DNA of 64,000 nt. It comes from Torymus aiolomorphi (taxonomy: Eukaryota; Arthropoda; Insecta; Hymenoptera; Torymidae). Shown here piece by piece: positions 50,331 through 62,277 of the stretch (the first letter of the stretch is position 1; every line of letters begins with the position of its first letter). The stretch lies in assembly GCA_036365515.1 (NCBI GenBank), contig CM070874.1, forward strand, positions 95,576,942 through 95,640,941, in the 5' to 3' direction. Below the pieces are notes generated by a model. That model had not been told where the DNA came from, ran no database searches, and saw only the letters and a list, made by a program, of their open reading frames with translations. A program made the translations under genes and the position numbers.

Positions 50331-51860
50331 AAATTTTAATATTAAAATGCCGAGCTGTTTTGCTTGTTGAGCCCTGAACATAAATGTGTGGTTCTTGTTT
50401 TCAAACTAACTTATTATTCTTATATATTTACCTTCATCTTGTTAACGTACATGTTTTTGCTGCGATTTATGCACATTTCTATCATTTTCTAAATTCATTT
50501 TTATACCTTTTTGTATATGTACAACTCACTTTTTCGATACGTTATTTTTCCTCATTTTTTTCTGTTTTTATATATAAGATTCTTTTTTCTTTGACTTCAA
50601 AAATAACACATTTACAACTTTTGCTATTTTGAAGTATGTTCTAAACATTTGAGGAAAGTCAAGACTTTTAAATAAATATTTTGCAGTCATCACTGGCAAG
50701 CAGATTGTCTTGTAAATATAAATGCCCATCCACAAATTAATGCCTTAAAAACATTATCTGAATGAACGACCATGATTAAACTCATCAAAGCGTAAGTTTG
50801 AGATTTGAATTTTATGCTTATCATTAAACCGTAAATAGTGGAAATATGCATATTGATATTAATTCAAAGTAATAGTAGATCTAAATAGGTCAATTATATC
50901 ATTCTTTTGTTTAGAAATTTAAGTTATAAAAAGTAATAAACCAAACTAAATCCGAAAGAATTACGATCAAGTTATTAATTAGCTAATACATATAAATTTA
51001 TTTTACAAAGCGAATAAGAGAAAATGAATTGATTTATGAAAGTATAACTAAAAAGCAAATAAATAATAAATAAATTTAGTTACAAATATCGTAACTCATG
51101 ATAGGTGAATGATATTGTGTTATGCATATCATTTCTTTTATTATTTATTAACAAAATTTAATAAAAAAATCGGCAGAATCCCTCCATAAATATGGCCTGT
51201 CGCGCTTCTATATTAATATTATTAAAAGTCATTTCGAACGTGCCGTATTTCTTGTTTTAAAGTATGAAACAACAGTGTCTTTGCTATCAATTTACTTTCT
51301 AAAATTTTAATTGAATATAAAGCCTCTTTCGACGTATTGCCAAACAAAGTAGCTAGGTCTTGTAATCTCTCGCCAGCAAACATATTAGACCAAAACAGGT
51401 ATCCTCTGAAAAGTTTGTTAAATTTCAAACGGATGAGATACTTTTCAGAGAAAATTCAGTTGAAAATTATTCTACAAAGACAAATAGTTTTCTTTAAACC
51501 ATCAATAACAAATGCGATAAAAAAGTGTCTTAGCAAGCGGTTTAAATTGATCGTTACGGTTTAACCTATGCATAAATAAACCGTTTATATTGAAAGGCTG
51601 TGGTTGGTTAAATATCGCTATGACGCGGTGCCGTAATACTAAATTTTACTACAATATAGCGATAGAAGGTTGAAACCGTATTCTTTCGAATAACTTCCGT
51701 AAAATTTTCTTTTTTATCTTTATCAAAATAAAAAATTAAAAGATTATACAGCCTTAGAATCCCTTGTATAACCATTAATATACAATAAGAAGATATAGCC
51801 TTTATCATTAATTTCTTTAAATTGCTCTTTTGAGCTACCACTTTGCCGGAACAATCCTTT
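50331..51860. other. AT-rich DNA, nothing recognised
   Basis: Small frames at 51222-51564 and 51608-51868 lack recognisable motifs and overlap on opposite strands. Confidence 0.4.
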
Positions 51861-52010
51861 TGTCGCATTAAAATTGATACAAACCCCGCAGTGCAGCAAA
51901 CAAAATTATAACAAGGGAATTTTTATGGATGATTCACGCAAGAGTAAAGGACTTCCGCCTCTACTAACTTATTCTCTTATGGCTTAGTCTGCACCTAAGC
52001 ATACACATAG

Positions 52011-52042
<32 letters not shown>

Positions 52043-52360
52043 GAGAGAGAGAGAGAGAGATAGAGAGGTGGAGGAACAAACATCCCGGGTAACACGTCTA
52101 AGCTGAGTCAAGACACGGGTCTGAGACGCAGTGTTACGCCGGGAGGAAACGGCGTTCGCGTAAGCTCCCGGCGAATTAAACTGCAGCTCGTCACCCCGAA
52201 TTTCCGAGATGGAAAAAACTTTCTCGCTCGCGCGCGCACGTTTTCCCGATTGCGAACTTGCGCTCGCCGTGTGTTTTATCAGTGACACGTCGTCTATCCA
52301 AGTCGTCCGTTACTACTCGCAAGCTGGAGGCGCATTTCCTCGAGATCGCGGAATCTCGCA
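51861..52360. promoter_or_regulatory. GC-rich island with adjoining GT and GA microsatellites
   Basis: (GT)n at 52011-52037 passes directly into (GA)n at 52041-52060, followed by CpG-rich DNA to 52340. Confidence 0.4.
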
Positions 52361-53330
52361 ATGTTGGTTTCGTTAAGTAAACGAAAGAATTTCAAATTTG
52401 TTGTTACTCTCTGTCGGACAAGAGAGTTGCATATCTGCCCTTACAGTTCCAATAATGATTACACATTTTTACAGTACAAAGCTTTTCCATTTATCTCTGT
52501 TTTTTTGAATATTTTAACTTGCCATGCAGTTCCTTTATGCAAAACATGCTCAACTCGCAGGAGGTAACTAAGAGAAGAATAAAGCGAAGGAGAGAGCAAG
52601 AGAGAGTTCACTAACAGAGGAGCTTGAAAGCTCTGGGGTCGCGGAAGATGGAAGGAGAGCAAACATTTTAGATTTAAAATAAGAAAGAACTTTTTTCGCG
52701 GAAATGAAGAAATTATTCGGAAGACTTTTGTTCTGTAATAATGGCAAAAAGTGCTAATGCTATATTTTATAGATTTTCAATTCATTAATCTGCGAGAAAA
52801 AGTTAATGGTGCAATATTTCATACTAATTTTTAAAGTACAGAATACACACACATACACTCACACACACACACACTCACACACACACACACAGACAAGCAA
52901 TTTCGTTCAAAAATAAAACATAACAAATCTTCATTACTGGAGGCGAAAAAGCACCGATTTAAAGTAAGCCCTTTCCCGAGGCCATTAAAATAAATTGTTT
53001 TTCTGATAATAGGGTTACTGACTAACTGTTATTGGCTCCGGACATGTAATTTTCGTATCAATTATTAAAATTTTAATTGGAATTTTTGTTTTTAACAAGT
53101 AATGCGCTTTTATTTTATTGTTAACGAAAAGAATGCAATATCAATTGTATGTACAATAACGTCTGTTACTACTTACAATCAGCGTATACAATTATACACT
53201 ATATACGAATCTAACAGAACGACTACACTACATTAAAATAGTAAATATGTAACAAAAATAACCTATAAATATTATTTATTCCAATCGATAAAAATGGAAT
53301 ATTAATGCGAATCTACATATTTATATACTT
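52361..53330. other. AT-rich DNA with a CA microsatellite
   Basis: Interrupted (CA)n at about 52845-52892. No gene is seen. Confidence 0.45.
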
Positions 53331-53417
53331 CCCACATAAAACGAAATATTTCTGAAAGGTTTCGGAAATGTTTCGTAGAAAGGATGAAAACATTTTAAAA
53401 ATATTTCCCAGAAAGGT

Positions 53418-54030
53418 TTCTGAAATAAGTTATGTCCGCGATAGAAGCCATCAAAAAGGTTTCATGATATATTTCAGAAAGGTTTTATAAAATTATTTTA
53501 AGAAATGTTTTTGAAACATTTCTGCAACATTTTGAAACTATTTGAACTATCTCTTAAAATGTTTCAAAAACATTTTAGAAACCTTTCTAAAAATATTTTT
53601 CTAAATATTTCTGAAATATTTCCAGAAAGGTTTCTGAAATAATTTATGTCCGCGATAGAAGCCATCAAAAAGGTTTCATGATATATTTCAGAAAGGTTTT
53701 ATAAAATTATTTTAAGAAATGTTTTTGAAACATTTCTGCAACATTTTGAAACTATTTGAACTATCTCTTAAAATGTTTCAAAAACATTTTAGAAACCTTT
53801 CTAAAAATATTTTTTAAATATTTCTGAAATATTTCCAGAAAGGTTTCTGAAATTATTTATGTCCGCGATAGAAGCCATCAAAAAGGTTTTATGATAGATT
53901 TCAGAAAGGTTTTTTTAAATTATTTTAAGAAATATTTTTGAAACATTTCTGCAACTTTTTGAAAGTTATTTGAACTATCTCTTAGAATGTTTCTAGAAAC
54001 CTTTCTAAAAATATTTTGTGAAAGATTTTG
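53418..54030. repeat. 214-bp tandem array, about three copies
   Basis: The marker GTCCGCGATAGAAGCCATCA recurs at about 53434, 53648 and 53861 (spacing 214 and 213 bp). The first two units are nearly identical; the third is shortened and diverged. The units are made of GAAAnnTTTC-like motifs. Confidence 0.9.
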
Positions 54031-54418
54031 GAAAGGTTTCCTGAAAAGTTCTGTGAAATATTTTTGAAAGGATACAACAATGTTTTACGGAAGTTTCTAA
54101 GAGGCCTCAAAACCATCAAGTAAGATTTTTGAAACATTTTAAAAGATTTAAAAAATATTTTTCAAAAGTTATCGGAATTAGAAATTTTTTAATAATATTT
54201 TATAACAATTTTTTTTTAACAATTTTGAAAACCAGTTTTTTCCTTGTAGTTGATGATCCTTCCTGAACTCCTGCAACTTAATATATCTGAATAGTTATTA
54301 TATCAGTTATGTTTTTTAATATTAAATTATTATTGTATATTTGCATTAATTTATAATATTATCGTTCGCAATTTCGCATTTACAAATTATCTTACAGAAA
54401 AAACGCAGAAAAAATTTT

Positions 54419-54491
54419 GACCTAAGGTGGGATCGAACTCGAGTCCCTCGGATTACAAGGCTGATGCCCTAACCACTACGCTACGCAACGC
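54419..54491 (-). tRNA. tRNA-like sequence (degenerate, probably tRNA-derived repeat)
   Basis: On the minus strand there is a good box A (TAGCGTAGTGG, 54473-54483) and box B (GAGTTCGATCC, 54430-54440) at normal spacing, with T runs just downstream as Pol III terminators. The putative anticodon loop TTGTAAT would read Thr (TGT). The anticodon and T stems do not pair well, so this is more likely a tRNA-derived SINE head or pseudogene than a working tRNA gene. Confidence 0.4.
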
Positions 54492-54627
54492 TTCTACCGT
54501 ACAAAATTTTAATTTTAGCTAAGTATGGAGTAGACTTGAATAAAAATGGCAAACATTTGATTAAAAGACAACATATTGAGTACTTTCGACTATGATATTT
54601 AATAAACTCAACTAATTCTTTTGTTAA

Positions 54628-55144
54628 GGCCATGTGAAGTACCGACACAATCCCTACCTTACCGGCACCTAAACTTTAATTCTTTTATCGTATTTAAACA
54701 AGAATTAAAAAAAAAAGAGTTCTTCATGCTCTCCAACATAACATTAAGTGAAATGCCCTATTAAATTTTTAAATCATTGTATTAATTAGATTTTTCTAAA
54801 ATGGATTTGGAAATGTTTAATGCTTCGTTCTAGTTAATTACTAATTTGAAAAACGTTTTTGGGAAAATCTAATGGATGGAATTATTTAGAAATTTAATAG
54901 GGTATGCTTAATCCCATTTCGGTGGGTGTGAAAAACGCTTTTTCCTAAAATTTTTGTTTAGATGTGATAAAAAACATAATATTTATGTACCGATAAGTTA
55001 GGGATCTGCGGATGAGTTAAACATGGCTTTAAGACCGGAGGGCGTGAAAGAATGCTTTTTTCTAAAATTTTTGTTTAAATACGATACAAAAATTCAAGTT
55101 TAGGTGTCGGTAAGGTATGAATCGTGTCGGTACTTCGTATGACC
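54628..55144. mobile_element. TTAA-flanked element with about 75-bp inverted ends
   Basis: GGCCATGTGAAGTACCGACAC at the left matches the inverted right end GGTCATACGAAGTACCGACAC. The similarity continues for about 75 bp. TTAA sits immediately outside both ends (54624-54627 and 55145-55148), as expected for piggyBac- or Kolobok-type insertion. The interior contains two diverged copies of a block around CTAAAATTTTTGTTTA. No transposase, so a MITE. Confidence 0.7.
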
Positions 55145-55148
55145 TTAA

Positions 55149-55559
55149 ATTTGTACTCTTGTCAATTAAACATTCACTTGATTTGCCAAAATATTTGCAA
55201 GATCAAATAAATAAGTATTGGATTTGATTAAATAATTAGTAGAACTAATAAGATAACCAATAAAACACAACTAAATATTTAGTTAAATCAAATTAATATT
55301 TATTGTAATCTAAGAAATATCCCTATATAAAAAGTCATGACCGGATGTTGTGAAGCCAAAATAAACGTTATGTGATTGGCTCATGTAGTGCGCATGCGTC
55401 TAAATCAGGAAGTCGAACCGTTTTCTAGCGGTTAGGGCGCGCAACGCGCGCTGTTGAAATCTCTAGTTTAGTAAAATCGAGGAAACCTTTGATTGACGAG
55501 AGAAGGGCGTGTGAGAAAAGAAAACCTGATACAAAATCTTTTCAAAACCTTCACATAAT
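55149..55559. other. Non-satellite spacer inside the 10-kb block
   Basis: AT-rich to 55330, then mixed DNA with a palindromic GCGCGCAACGCGCGC patch at about 55436-55450. It interrupts the satellite-like arrays; no gene is recognised. Confidence 0.4.
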
Positions 55560-58047
55560 ATTTCATAAAATGTTATATATTTCTTTGTGGAAAGGTTGTA
55601 ATAAACTATTCTTGAAAGCTTTGTAAAACCTGGCCCTGATATGACTTGAAATTTTTTTATGGCGTCAATACCATATGATAAATGTTGCTAAGACATTTCG
55701 TTAACTATTAACGCAATGATACATTCAATTTTTTTTAGTCTCCTCATAACATGACGTAAAATGTTCTTGCAAGCTTTTGGGGAATATTTTATTATAGTTT
55801 CTTTACCTAAAGAAACTTTCCAAGAAATCTTCAAAACGATCCCATAATATTTCATGAAATGTTATGTCTCTTTGGAGAAATGGCGACAATACCGAATTAA
55901 ATTGATGCGAAAATATTTCAAAAACATTTTACGCAATGATACTAGAAATTTTTTTTAAAGGTTACCTTAATAATCTTTCATAAAATATTTTTACAAGGTT
56001 TTAGGAATATTTTTTGTTGTTTTTGTTTATGTGAAAAAAATATTGCAGAAAATCTTTTCAAAACATTCCCCTAATATTGTAAGAAAAATTTCGGGAATGC
56101 TTTGTAAAACCTCGAACTAATATCTCTTGTAATATATTTTTCATGGTGTCAATAACGAATCAAAAAGGATGCGATAACTTTGCTAAAACGTTTCAGGAAA
56201 TGATACGGGAAAGAGTTTTGTGAGCTTCCTTATAACTTTTCGTGAAATATTTTTGAAAGGTTTCGGAAATATTTTTTCACATTTTAATTATCACAAAATA
56301 ATCCTTCCTAGAAATCTTTTTGAAACCTTTTCGTAATATTTCATGAAGTGTTTCTCTAGAGAAAGTACACGAGAAGAATTACGGGAAAGCTTTGTAAAAC
56401 CTTGCAGTAATATTTCTTGAAATGCGTTTTCACGATGTCAATATCGTATCCAAAAAGTAGCGAAAACTTTGCTCAAACGGTTCAGAAAATGATACAGGAA
56501 ATGTTATTTGAAAGCTTCCTTATAACTTTTAGTGAAATATTTGTGCAATGTATCAAAAATATTTTTTTACATTTTCAGTTTTATAAAAAAATCCGTCCAA
56601 GAAATCTTTTTGAAACCTTTTCGTAATATTTTATGAAATGTTTTTTAGGGAAAGTTTGCGAGTATAACTTCGGGAAAGCTTTGCAAAACCTTGCGGTAAC
56701 ATTCCTTGTAACTGGGTTTTCACGTTATCAATATCGTACCGAAAACGTTGCGAAAAGTTTTCTAAAACGTTTCAGAAAATGATACAGAAAATGTTCTTGA
56801 AAGATTCCTCATAACTTTTCGCGAAATATTATTGCAAGGTTTTGGAAATATTTTTTTACATTTTCAGTTTCATAAAAAATCCTTTCAAGAAATCTTTTTA
56901 AAACCTTTTCGTAACATCTCATGAAAGGTTTCTTTATGGAAAGTTTGCGAGAAAAATTTCAGGAAAGCTTTGTAAAACCTTACAGTAACATTTCTTGAAA
57001 TGTGTTTTCACGATGTCAATATCGTATCCAATACGTTGCGAAAACTTCGTCAAACGTTTCAGAAAATGTTACCGGAAATGTTTTTGAAAGATTTCGTTAT
57101 AACATTTCACGAAATATTTTTGCAAGGTTTCGGAAATATTTTTTATATTCAGTTTCATAAAATAATCCTGCCAAGAAATCTTTTTGAATCCTTTTCGTAA
57201 CATTTCATGAAATGTTTCTTTATAGAAAGTTTGCTAGAAAAATTTTGGGAGAGCTTTGTTAAACCTTCCAGTAACATTTCTTGAAATGTGTTTTCACGCT
57301 GGCAATATAGTATCCAAAACGTTCCGAAAACTTTGCTACAACGTTTCAGAAAATGATACAGGAAATGTTTTTGAAAGCTTCCTTATAACTTTTCGTGAAA
57401 TATTTTTGGAAGGTTTCGTAAATATTTTTTCACATTTTCAGTTTTATAAAATAATCCTTCCAAGAAATCTTTTTGAAACCTTTTCGTTACATTTATGAAA
57501 TGTTTCTTTATAGAAAGTTTGCGCGAAAAATTTTGGGAAAGCTTTGTAGAACCTTGCAGTAACATTTCTTGAAATGTGTTTTTACAATATTAATACCGTT
57601 TCCAAAACGTTGTTCAAACTTTGCTAAAACGTTTCAGGCAATGATACCGGAAATGTTTTTGAAAGGTTTCCTTATAACCTTTCGTAAAATATTTTTGCAA
57701 GGTTTTAAGAATGTTTCTTGAATGGTTCTGTAGGAATAAAAACATCTTTTTGAGAAATTTTTTCAACACCTTGCCATAATATTTCATGAAATATTACACG
57801 TTTCTTTTCAGAGACGTTGTAAGAAAGATTTCATAAAAGCTTTAAAAAAGCTTGCAGTATTATTTTATGAAATGTACTTTCATTGTCTACTTTCAACATT
57901 AATTGAAATGCTTCTAAAATGTTTCTGTAAGGTTTCCTGAAATCTCACTGAAAATATTTTTGAGAGGTTTCTGTAATATTACAGCAAGGTTGTGGCAAGC
58001 TTTTCATGAAATATTTCTTAAAAGGTTTCACCAAAACTTTTCATGCC
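55560..58047. repeat. Tandem array with 288-bp period, about eight units
   Basis: A marker such as CACGATGTCAATATCGTATCC recurs at about 56145, 56434, 56724, 57012, 57298 and 57586 (spacing 286-290 bp). The first units are more irregular. Units are diverged and composed of short GAAA...TTTC motifs. Small frames inside are repeats of one another and not genes. Confidence 0.9.
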
Positions 58048-58054
58048 ATGTGGG

Positions 58055-58640
58055 TAAAGGATTGTCCACAAATAACACCATATGCCATGCTTTCTATGCC
58101 TTCAATGCATAGAGGTAATAAGTATAGAGGAGGGAAGACATAGGCACATGTGTAAGCGGTATCGTCCGCTCGATAGAAAGAGAGAAAAATCAGAGGGCCC
58201 TCTTTGTCTCTATTAATGCATGCGCGTCTGACAGAGAAAGAGAGGACCTCTTCGTTCTCATTCTCTTTCTACAACGGCGGACATATTTTCAGCGGACTCC
58301 TCTACTCTATAGTTAGGGAGCCTCTACATGGAGTCTGGCGATCTCGAGAATGACAGTCTAACTCCATGAGATTGAGAAGGATAGAGCACATTTGAAAATT
58401 GTCTGTCTTTGTTGCTCTCACAAAGTTAGGTATGCCAGTCTGCCATTCTCGAGAACGCCATACTCCATGTAGAGGCGCCCTTACTTATTACCTCTATACT
58501 TCGATGGCGTTGATTCCGTTGGACCGCTCCACTCATTCGTTTGTCTTGTACTCGTATACATACATCCACACACGCACTTACAAATTTTCCAAAAATATAT
58601 CACGTTATATTTATACGTATCTCCTAATGGTAAATTTATA
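58055..58640. repeat. Leader segment with nested inverted-repeat insertion
   Basis: 58148-58170 and about 58480-58700 are also present, contiguous, at 59433-59720 (ATGTGTAAGCGGTATCGTCCGC ... GGCGTTGATTCCGTTGGACCG). The extra 310 bp here (about 58171-58480) is therefore an insertion or a segment lost from the other copy. It holds inverted arms CCTCTACATGGAG/CTCCATGTAGAGG and GATCTCGAGAATG/CATTCTCGAGAAC. Confidence 0.6.
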
Positions 58641-61144
58641 AGAAATTATTGAGATAAGTTTTTAAAAGCTTTCTTAATCTAAAAAAGACATATTTTTAAA
58701 AGACTATACGAATATTCAAAAATTTTAGGTAATTTTCGAGAAATAATATTGGAAATATTTACAAAAACTTTCTCGTAACATTTCTTGAAATGTTACTGCA
58801 AGGTTTCAAAAACATTACTTGACTAGTTTTGAATCGGAATAATGCACATCTCAATTAACCTTTCAAAAACGTTTCCAAAAAATTTCATGAAATATATCAT
58901 GCTTTTTCGCTGCATATATTATTAGAAAGGTTTGGGAGAATGTTTTCGGAAGGTTTTTGTAATATTGTTAGAAATACATTTAATACCAAGAGAGAGATGT
59001 TTTTGAAACCTTTTAAAAACCTTTCGAAAAATAATATTGGAAATATTTATGAAACCTTTCTCGTAACATTACGCGAAAATGTTACTGCAAGGTTTTAAAA
59101 ACATTACATGACAAGTCCATGAGTCGGAATAATAAACTTTTCAAGTAACCTTTCAAAAACGTTTCCAAAATATTTCATGAAATATATCATGTTTTTTCGC
59201 TGTATCATTACTAGAAAGGTTTAGGGAAAGGTTTTAAAAATCTTTTTAAAAGATTTTTTGAAATGTTTTATTTGTGGTAAGTTAAAACTTTTACGAAATG
59301 TTTTTAAAAGTTTTTGGTAATGTTTTCTTGAAATATTTTTGAAAATGTTTTTACACCTTTTAAGATATATTTTAGCAAGGTTTTTGCAATGTTTCATCAA
59401 ATATTTCACTGAAATATTTCATTTTATGTGGGATGTGTAAGCGGTATCGTCCGCATACCTCCATACTTCTATACCTCTATACTTCGTTGGCGTTGATTCC
59501 GTTGGACCGTTCCACTTATTCGTTTGCCTTGTACTCGTGTACATACATACAGACAGGCATACAAACACACACTCACACGCACTTACAAATCTTCCAAAAA
59601 TATATCACGTTATATTTATACGTGTATCCTAATGGTAAATTTATAAGAAATTATTGGGATAGGTTTTCAAAAGCTTTCTTAATCTAAAAAAGAAATATTT
59701 TTAAAAGGCTATACAAATATTCAAAAATTTTAGGAAATTTTCGAGAAATAATATCGGAAATATTCACAAACCTTTCTCGTAACATTTCTTGAAATGTTAC
59801 TGCAAGATTTCGAAAACATTACTTGACTTGTTTTGAATCGGAATAATGCACTTCTCAATTAACCTTTCAAAAACGTTTCCAAAAATTTCATGAAATATAT
59901 CATGTTTTTTAGCTGCACATATTACTAGAAAGGTTTCGGAGAATATTTTCGGAAGGTTTTTGTAATATTGTTAGAAATACATTTAATACCAAGAGAGAAA
60001 TGTTGTTGAAACCTTTTAAAACCTTTTCGAAAAATAGTATTGGAAATATTTACAAAACCTTTCTTGCAACATTTCTTGAAATGTTACTGCGAGGTTTTAA
60101 AAACATTACTTGACACGTCAATGAGTCGGAATAATAAACTTTTCAAGTAACCTTTCAAAAACGTTTCCAAAATATTTCATGAAATATATCATGTTTTTTC
60201 GCTGTATCATTAGTAGAAAGATTTCGGAGAATGTTTTAGGAAGGTTTCTGCAATATTGTTAGAAACAGATTTAATACCGAGAGACTAATGATGTTGAAAC
60301 CTTTTAAAAACTTTTCGAAAAATAATATTGGAAACATATACAAAACCTTTCTCGTAACATTTCGCGAAATGTTACTGCATGCTTTTAAAAATATTACATG
60401 ACACGTCCATGAGTTGGAATAATAAACTTTTCAAGTAACCTTTCAAAAACGATTCCAAAATATTTCATGAAATATGTCGTGTTTTTTAGCTGTATCATTA
60501 CTAGAAAGGTTTCGGAGAATGTTTTAGGAAGGTTTCTGCAATATTGTTAGAAACAGATTTAATACCAAGAGAGAAATGTGGTTAAAACCTTTTAAAAACT
60601 TTTCGAGAAATAATATTGGAAATATTTACAAAATCTTTCTCGTAACATTACGCGAAAATGTTACTGCAAGGTTTTAGAAACATTACATAACACATCCATG
60701 AGTCGGAATAATAAACTTTTCAAGTAACCTTTCAAAAACGTTTCCAAAATATTTCATGAAATATATCATGTTTTTTCGCTGTATCATTAGTAGAAAGGTT
60801 TTGGAGAACGTTTTAGGAAGGTTTCTGCAATATTGTTGGAAACAGATTTAATACCAAGACAAAAATGTTGTTGAAACCTTTTAAAAACTTTTCGAAAAAT
60901 AATGTTGGAAATATTTACAAAACCTTTCTCGTAACATTTCGCGAAATGTTACTGGAAGGTTTTAAAAACATTACTTGACACGTCAATGAGTCGGAATAAT
61001 AAACTTTTCAAGTAACCTTTCAAAAACGTTTCCAAAATGTTTTATGAAATATATCATGTTTTTTAGCTGTATCATTACTAGAAAGATTTCGGAGAATGTT
61101 TTAGGAAGGTTTCTGCAATATTGTTAGAAACAGATTTAATACCA
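58641..61144. repeat. Second 288-bp-period array (diverged family)
   Basis: The marker GAGTCGGAATAATAAAC recurs at about 59121, 60123, 60411, 60700 and 60988, with 288-289 bp between adjacent units. The 59121-60123 gap is filled by an array tail ending in ATGTGGG (59432) and a second leader (59433 on). Confidence 0.9.
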
Positions 61145-61732
61145 CACTGAGAGAAATGTCATAGGAAAATTTGTTAAATATATAACAAAAATTGCTATTT
61201 TATATAGGAACGGAAGGATATACTCGACTTGTGACGTATTTTATTATATATAAAGAAATAATTATTATATTTATAAAAATAATTATTATATTATAAAATA
61301 AATTTTCCAATACACTTAAGCGGAAATTATTGTATTATATTGTAAAAATTTAGATATAGTAAAATTTTTAATCTTTTTTAATAATATTTATTATATACAT
61401 CCCAAGTTTTACTAACTTATATAGTAAAAAGTGCTATCAGACGCCAGCGCCACCTGATCGCGGTGAGGTTATAGGGAAGATGACTAATGTATAAGTTCCA
61501 AAATTTTACACTCAAGAGTCTCCGTGGGTAAGTGGTCAGCGCGCTCGACTGGCGTGCCGAGGGTCGAGGGTTCGAATACAACCAAGATTTTTTTTTTAAT
61601 TGAGCTTATTACCATAAATTGCTATATATATAGTAAAAATTATTAGATGTCGAGTATATCCTTCCGTTCCTATATAATATAGCAATTTTTGTTATATATT
61701 TAACAAATTTTCATATGACATTTCTCTCAGTG
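61145..61732. mobile_element. CACTGAGAGAAA-ended transposon inserted in a satellite unit
   Basis: About 84 bp at the left (CACTGAGAGAAATGTCATAG...) is repeated inverted at the right with very few mismatches. It interrupts a 288-bp unit whose intact form reads TTAATACCAAGAGAG; here CA is present on both sides, which proves a 2-bp CA target duplication. It has the same 12-base end as the element at 10260-11418. The interior holds a tRNA-like unit and no protein. Confidence 0.85.
61518..61597 (+). tRNA. tRNA-like Pol III unit within the transposon (degenerate)
   Basis: Box A-like TGGGTAAGTGG (61525-61535) and box B-like GGTTCGAATAC (61569-61579) are followed by ten Ts (61588-61597), an ideal Pol III terminator. 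The middle CTCGACTGGCGTGCCGAG forms an anticodon-like hairpin, but the T stem and acceptor stem do not pair. So it is tRNA-derived and possibly transcribed, and not a canonical tRNA. Confidence 0.4.
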
Positions 61733-61782
61733 CAAGAGAGAAATGTTGTTGAAACCTTTTAAAAACTTTTCGAAAAATAAAG

Positions 61783-62277
61783 TTGGAAATTTTGGGAGTG
61801 TGGATATTTTGGAACAGGGGATTAAGAATAAATATAAGAGGGAAAGCCTTGAAAGTATTCACATTCTAAGAAATCGGAATAATGTAAATTTAATGATAGA
61901 GTCAAGTAAATTAGATAACATTTATCATTCTTTATTAATTTAAGTGAGAATGGCAAGTTGGGGAGGGGAATGTGGAGGGTGGTGGGGTAAGAGAAAAGAA
62001 GGGGGTATGGGTGCATGGTATATAAGGAGGTGTATCGCGGGTTTTATTTCAGTCCCTGAGGAGGAGCCGGAGCAGGCTCGAAACGTCGGACAATGTGGTG
62101 GTGGTGGGCAGTCAGATCGTCCTTTGCTAACAAAGTTTTTTCCAGATTTTAATTAAGTTTTTATTTCAGATTCTGCGGGGGTGATTATAAACAAGGGCAA
62201 TCTGACTGCCATAAATATTAATTATTTTAATTTAATTTGTAAGACTGTAAGACCGATGGAAAAATTCTTATCAGTTA
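61783..62277 (+). mobile_element. Penelope-like element relic (3' fragment)
   Basis: A satellite unit breaks off after GTTGGAAAT (about 61790) and resumes with ATTTACAAAACC (about 62278). Between them, codons up to the stop at 61943 encode a stretch with RESLESIHIL and a later KLDNIYHSLL. This resembles, from memory, the extreme C-terminus of the GIY-YIG endonuclease of Penelope-like retroelements. About 110 bases after the stop lies a minimal hammerhead-like motif, again typical of these elements. The reverse transcriptase is absent (5' truncation). Confidence 0.45.
62052..62091 (+). ncRNA. Minimal hammerhead-like ribozyme motif
   Basis: GUCC, CUGAGGA, an extra G, stem II GAGCC/GGCUC with a 6-nt loop, GAAA, CGUC and GGAC. 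GUCC/GGAC make stem I and cleavage would follow C62087. Stem III is ACGU without a loop, the same design as 7100-7142. The core is intact except for the extra G, so dimeric cleavage is possible. Confidence 0.55.

Noticed and set aside
53410..54030. Regularly spaced short repeats as a CRISPR array
   Set aside because: Units are 214 bp with no short identical repeats alternating with unique spacers, and the DNA is eukaryotic.
56417..57565. Three or four similar 60-80 codon frames as a gene family
   Set aside because: They are repeated because they lie in successive 288-bp satellite units, and they are not kept in frame across units.
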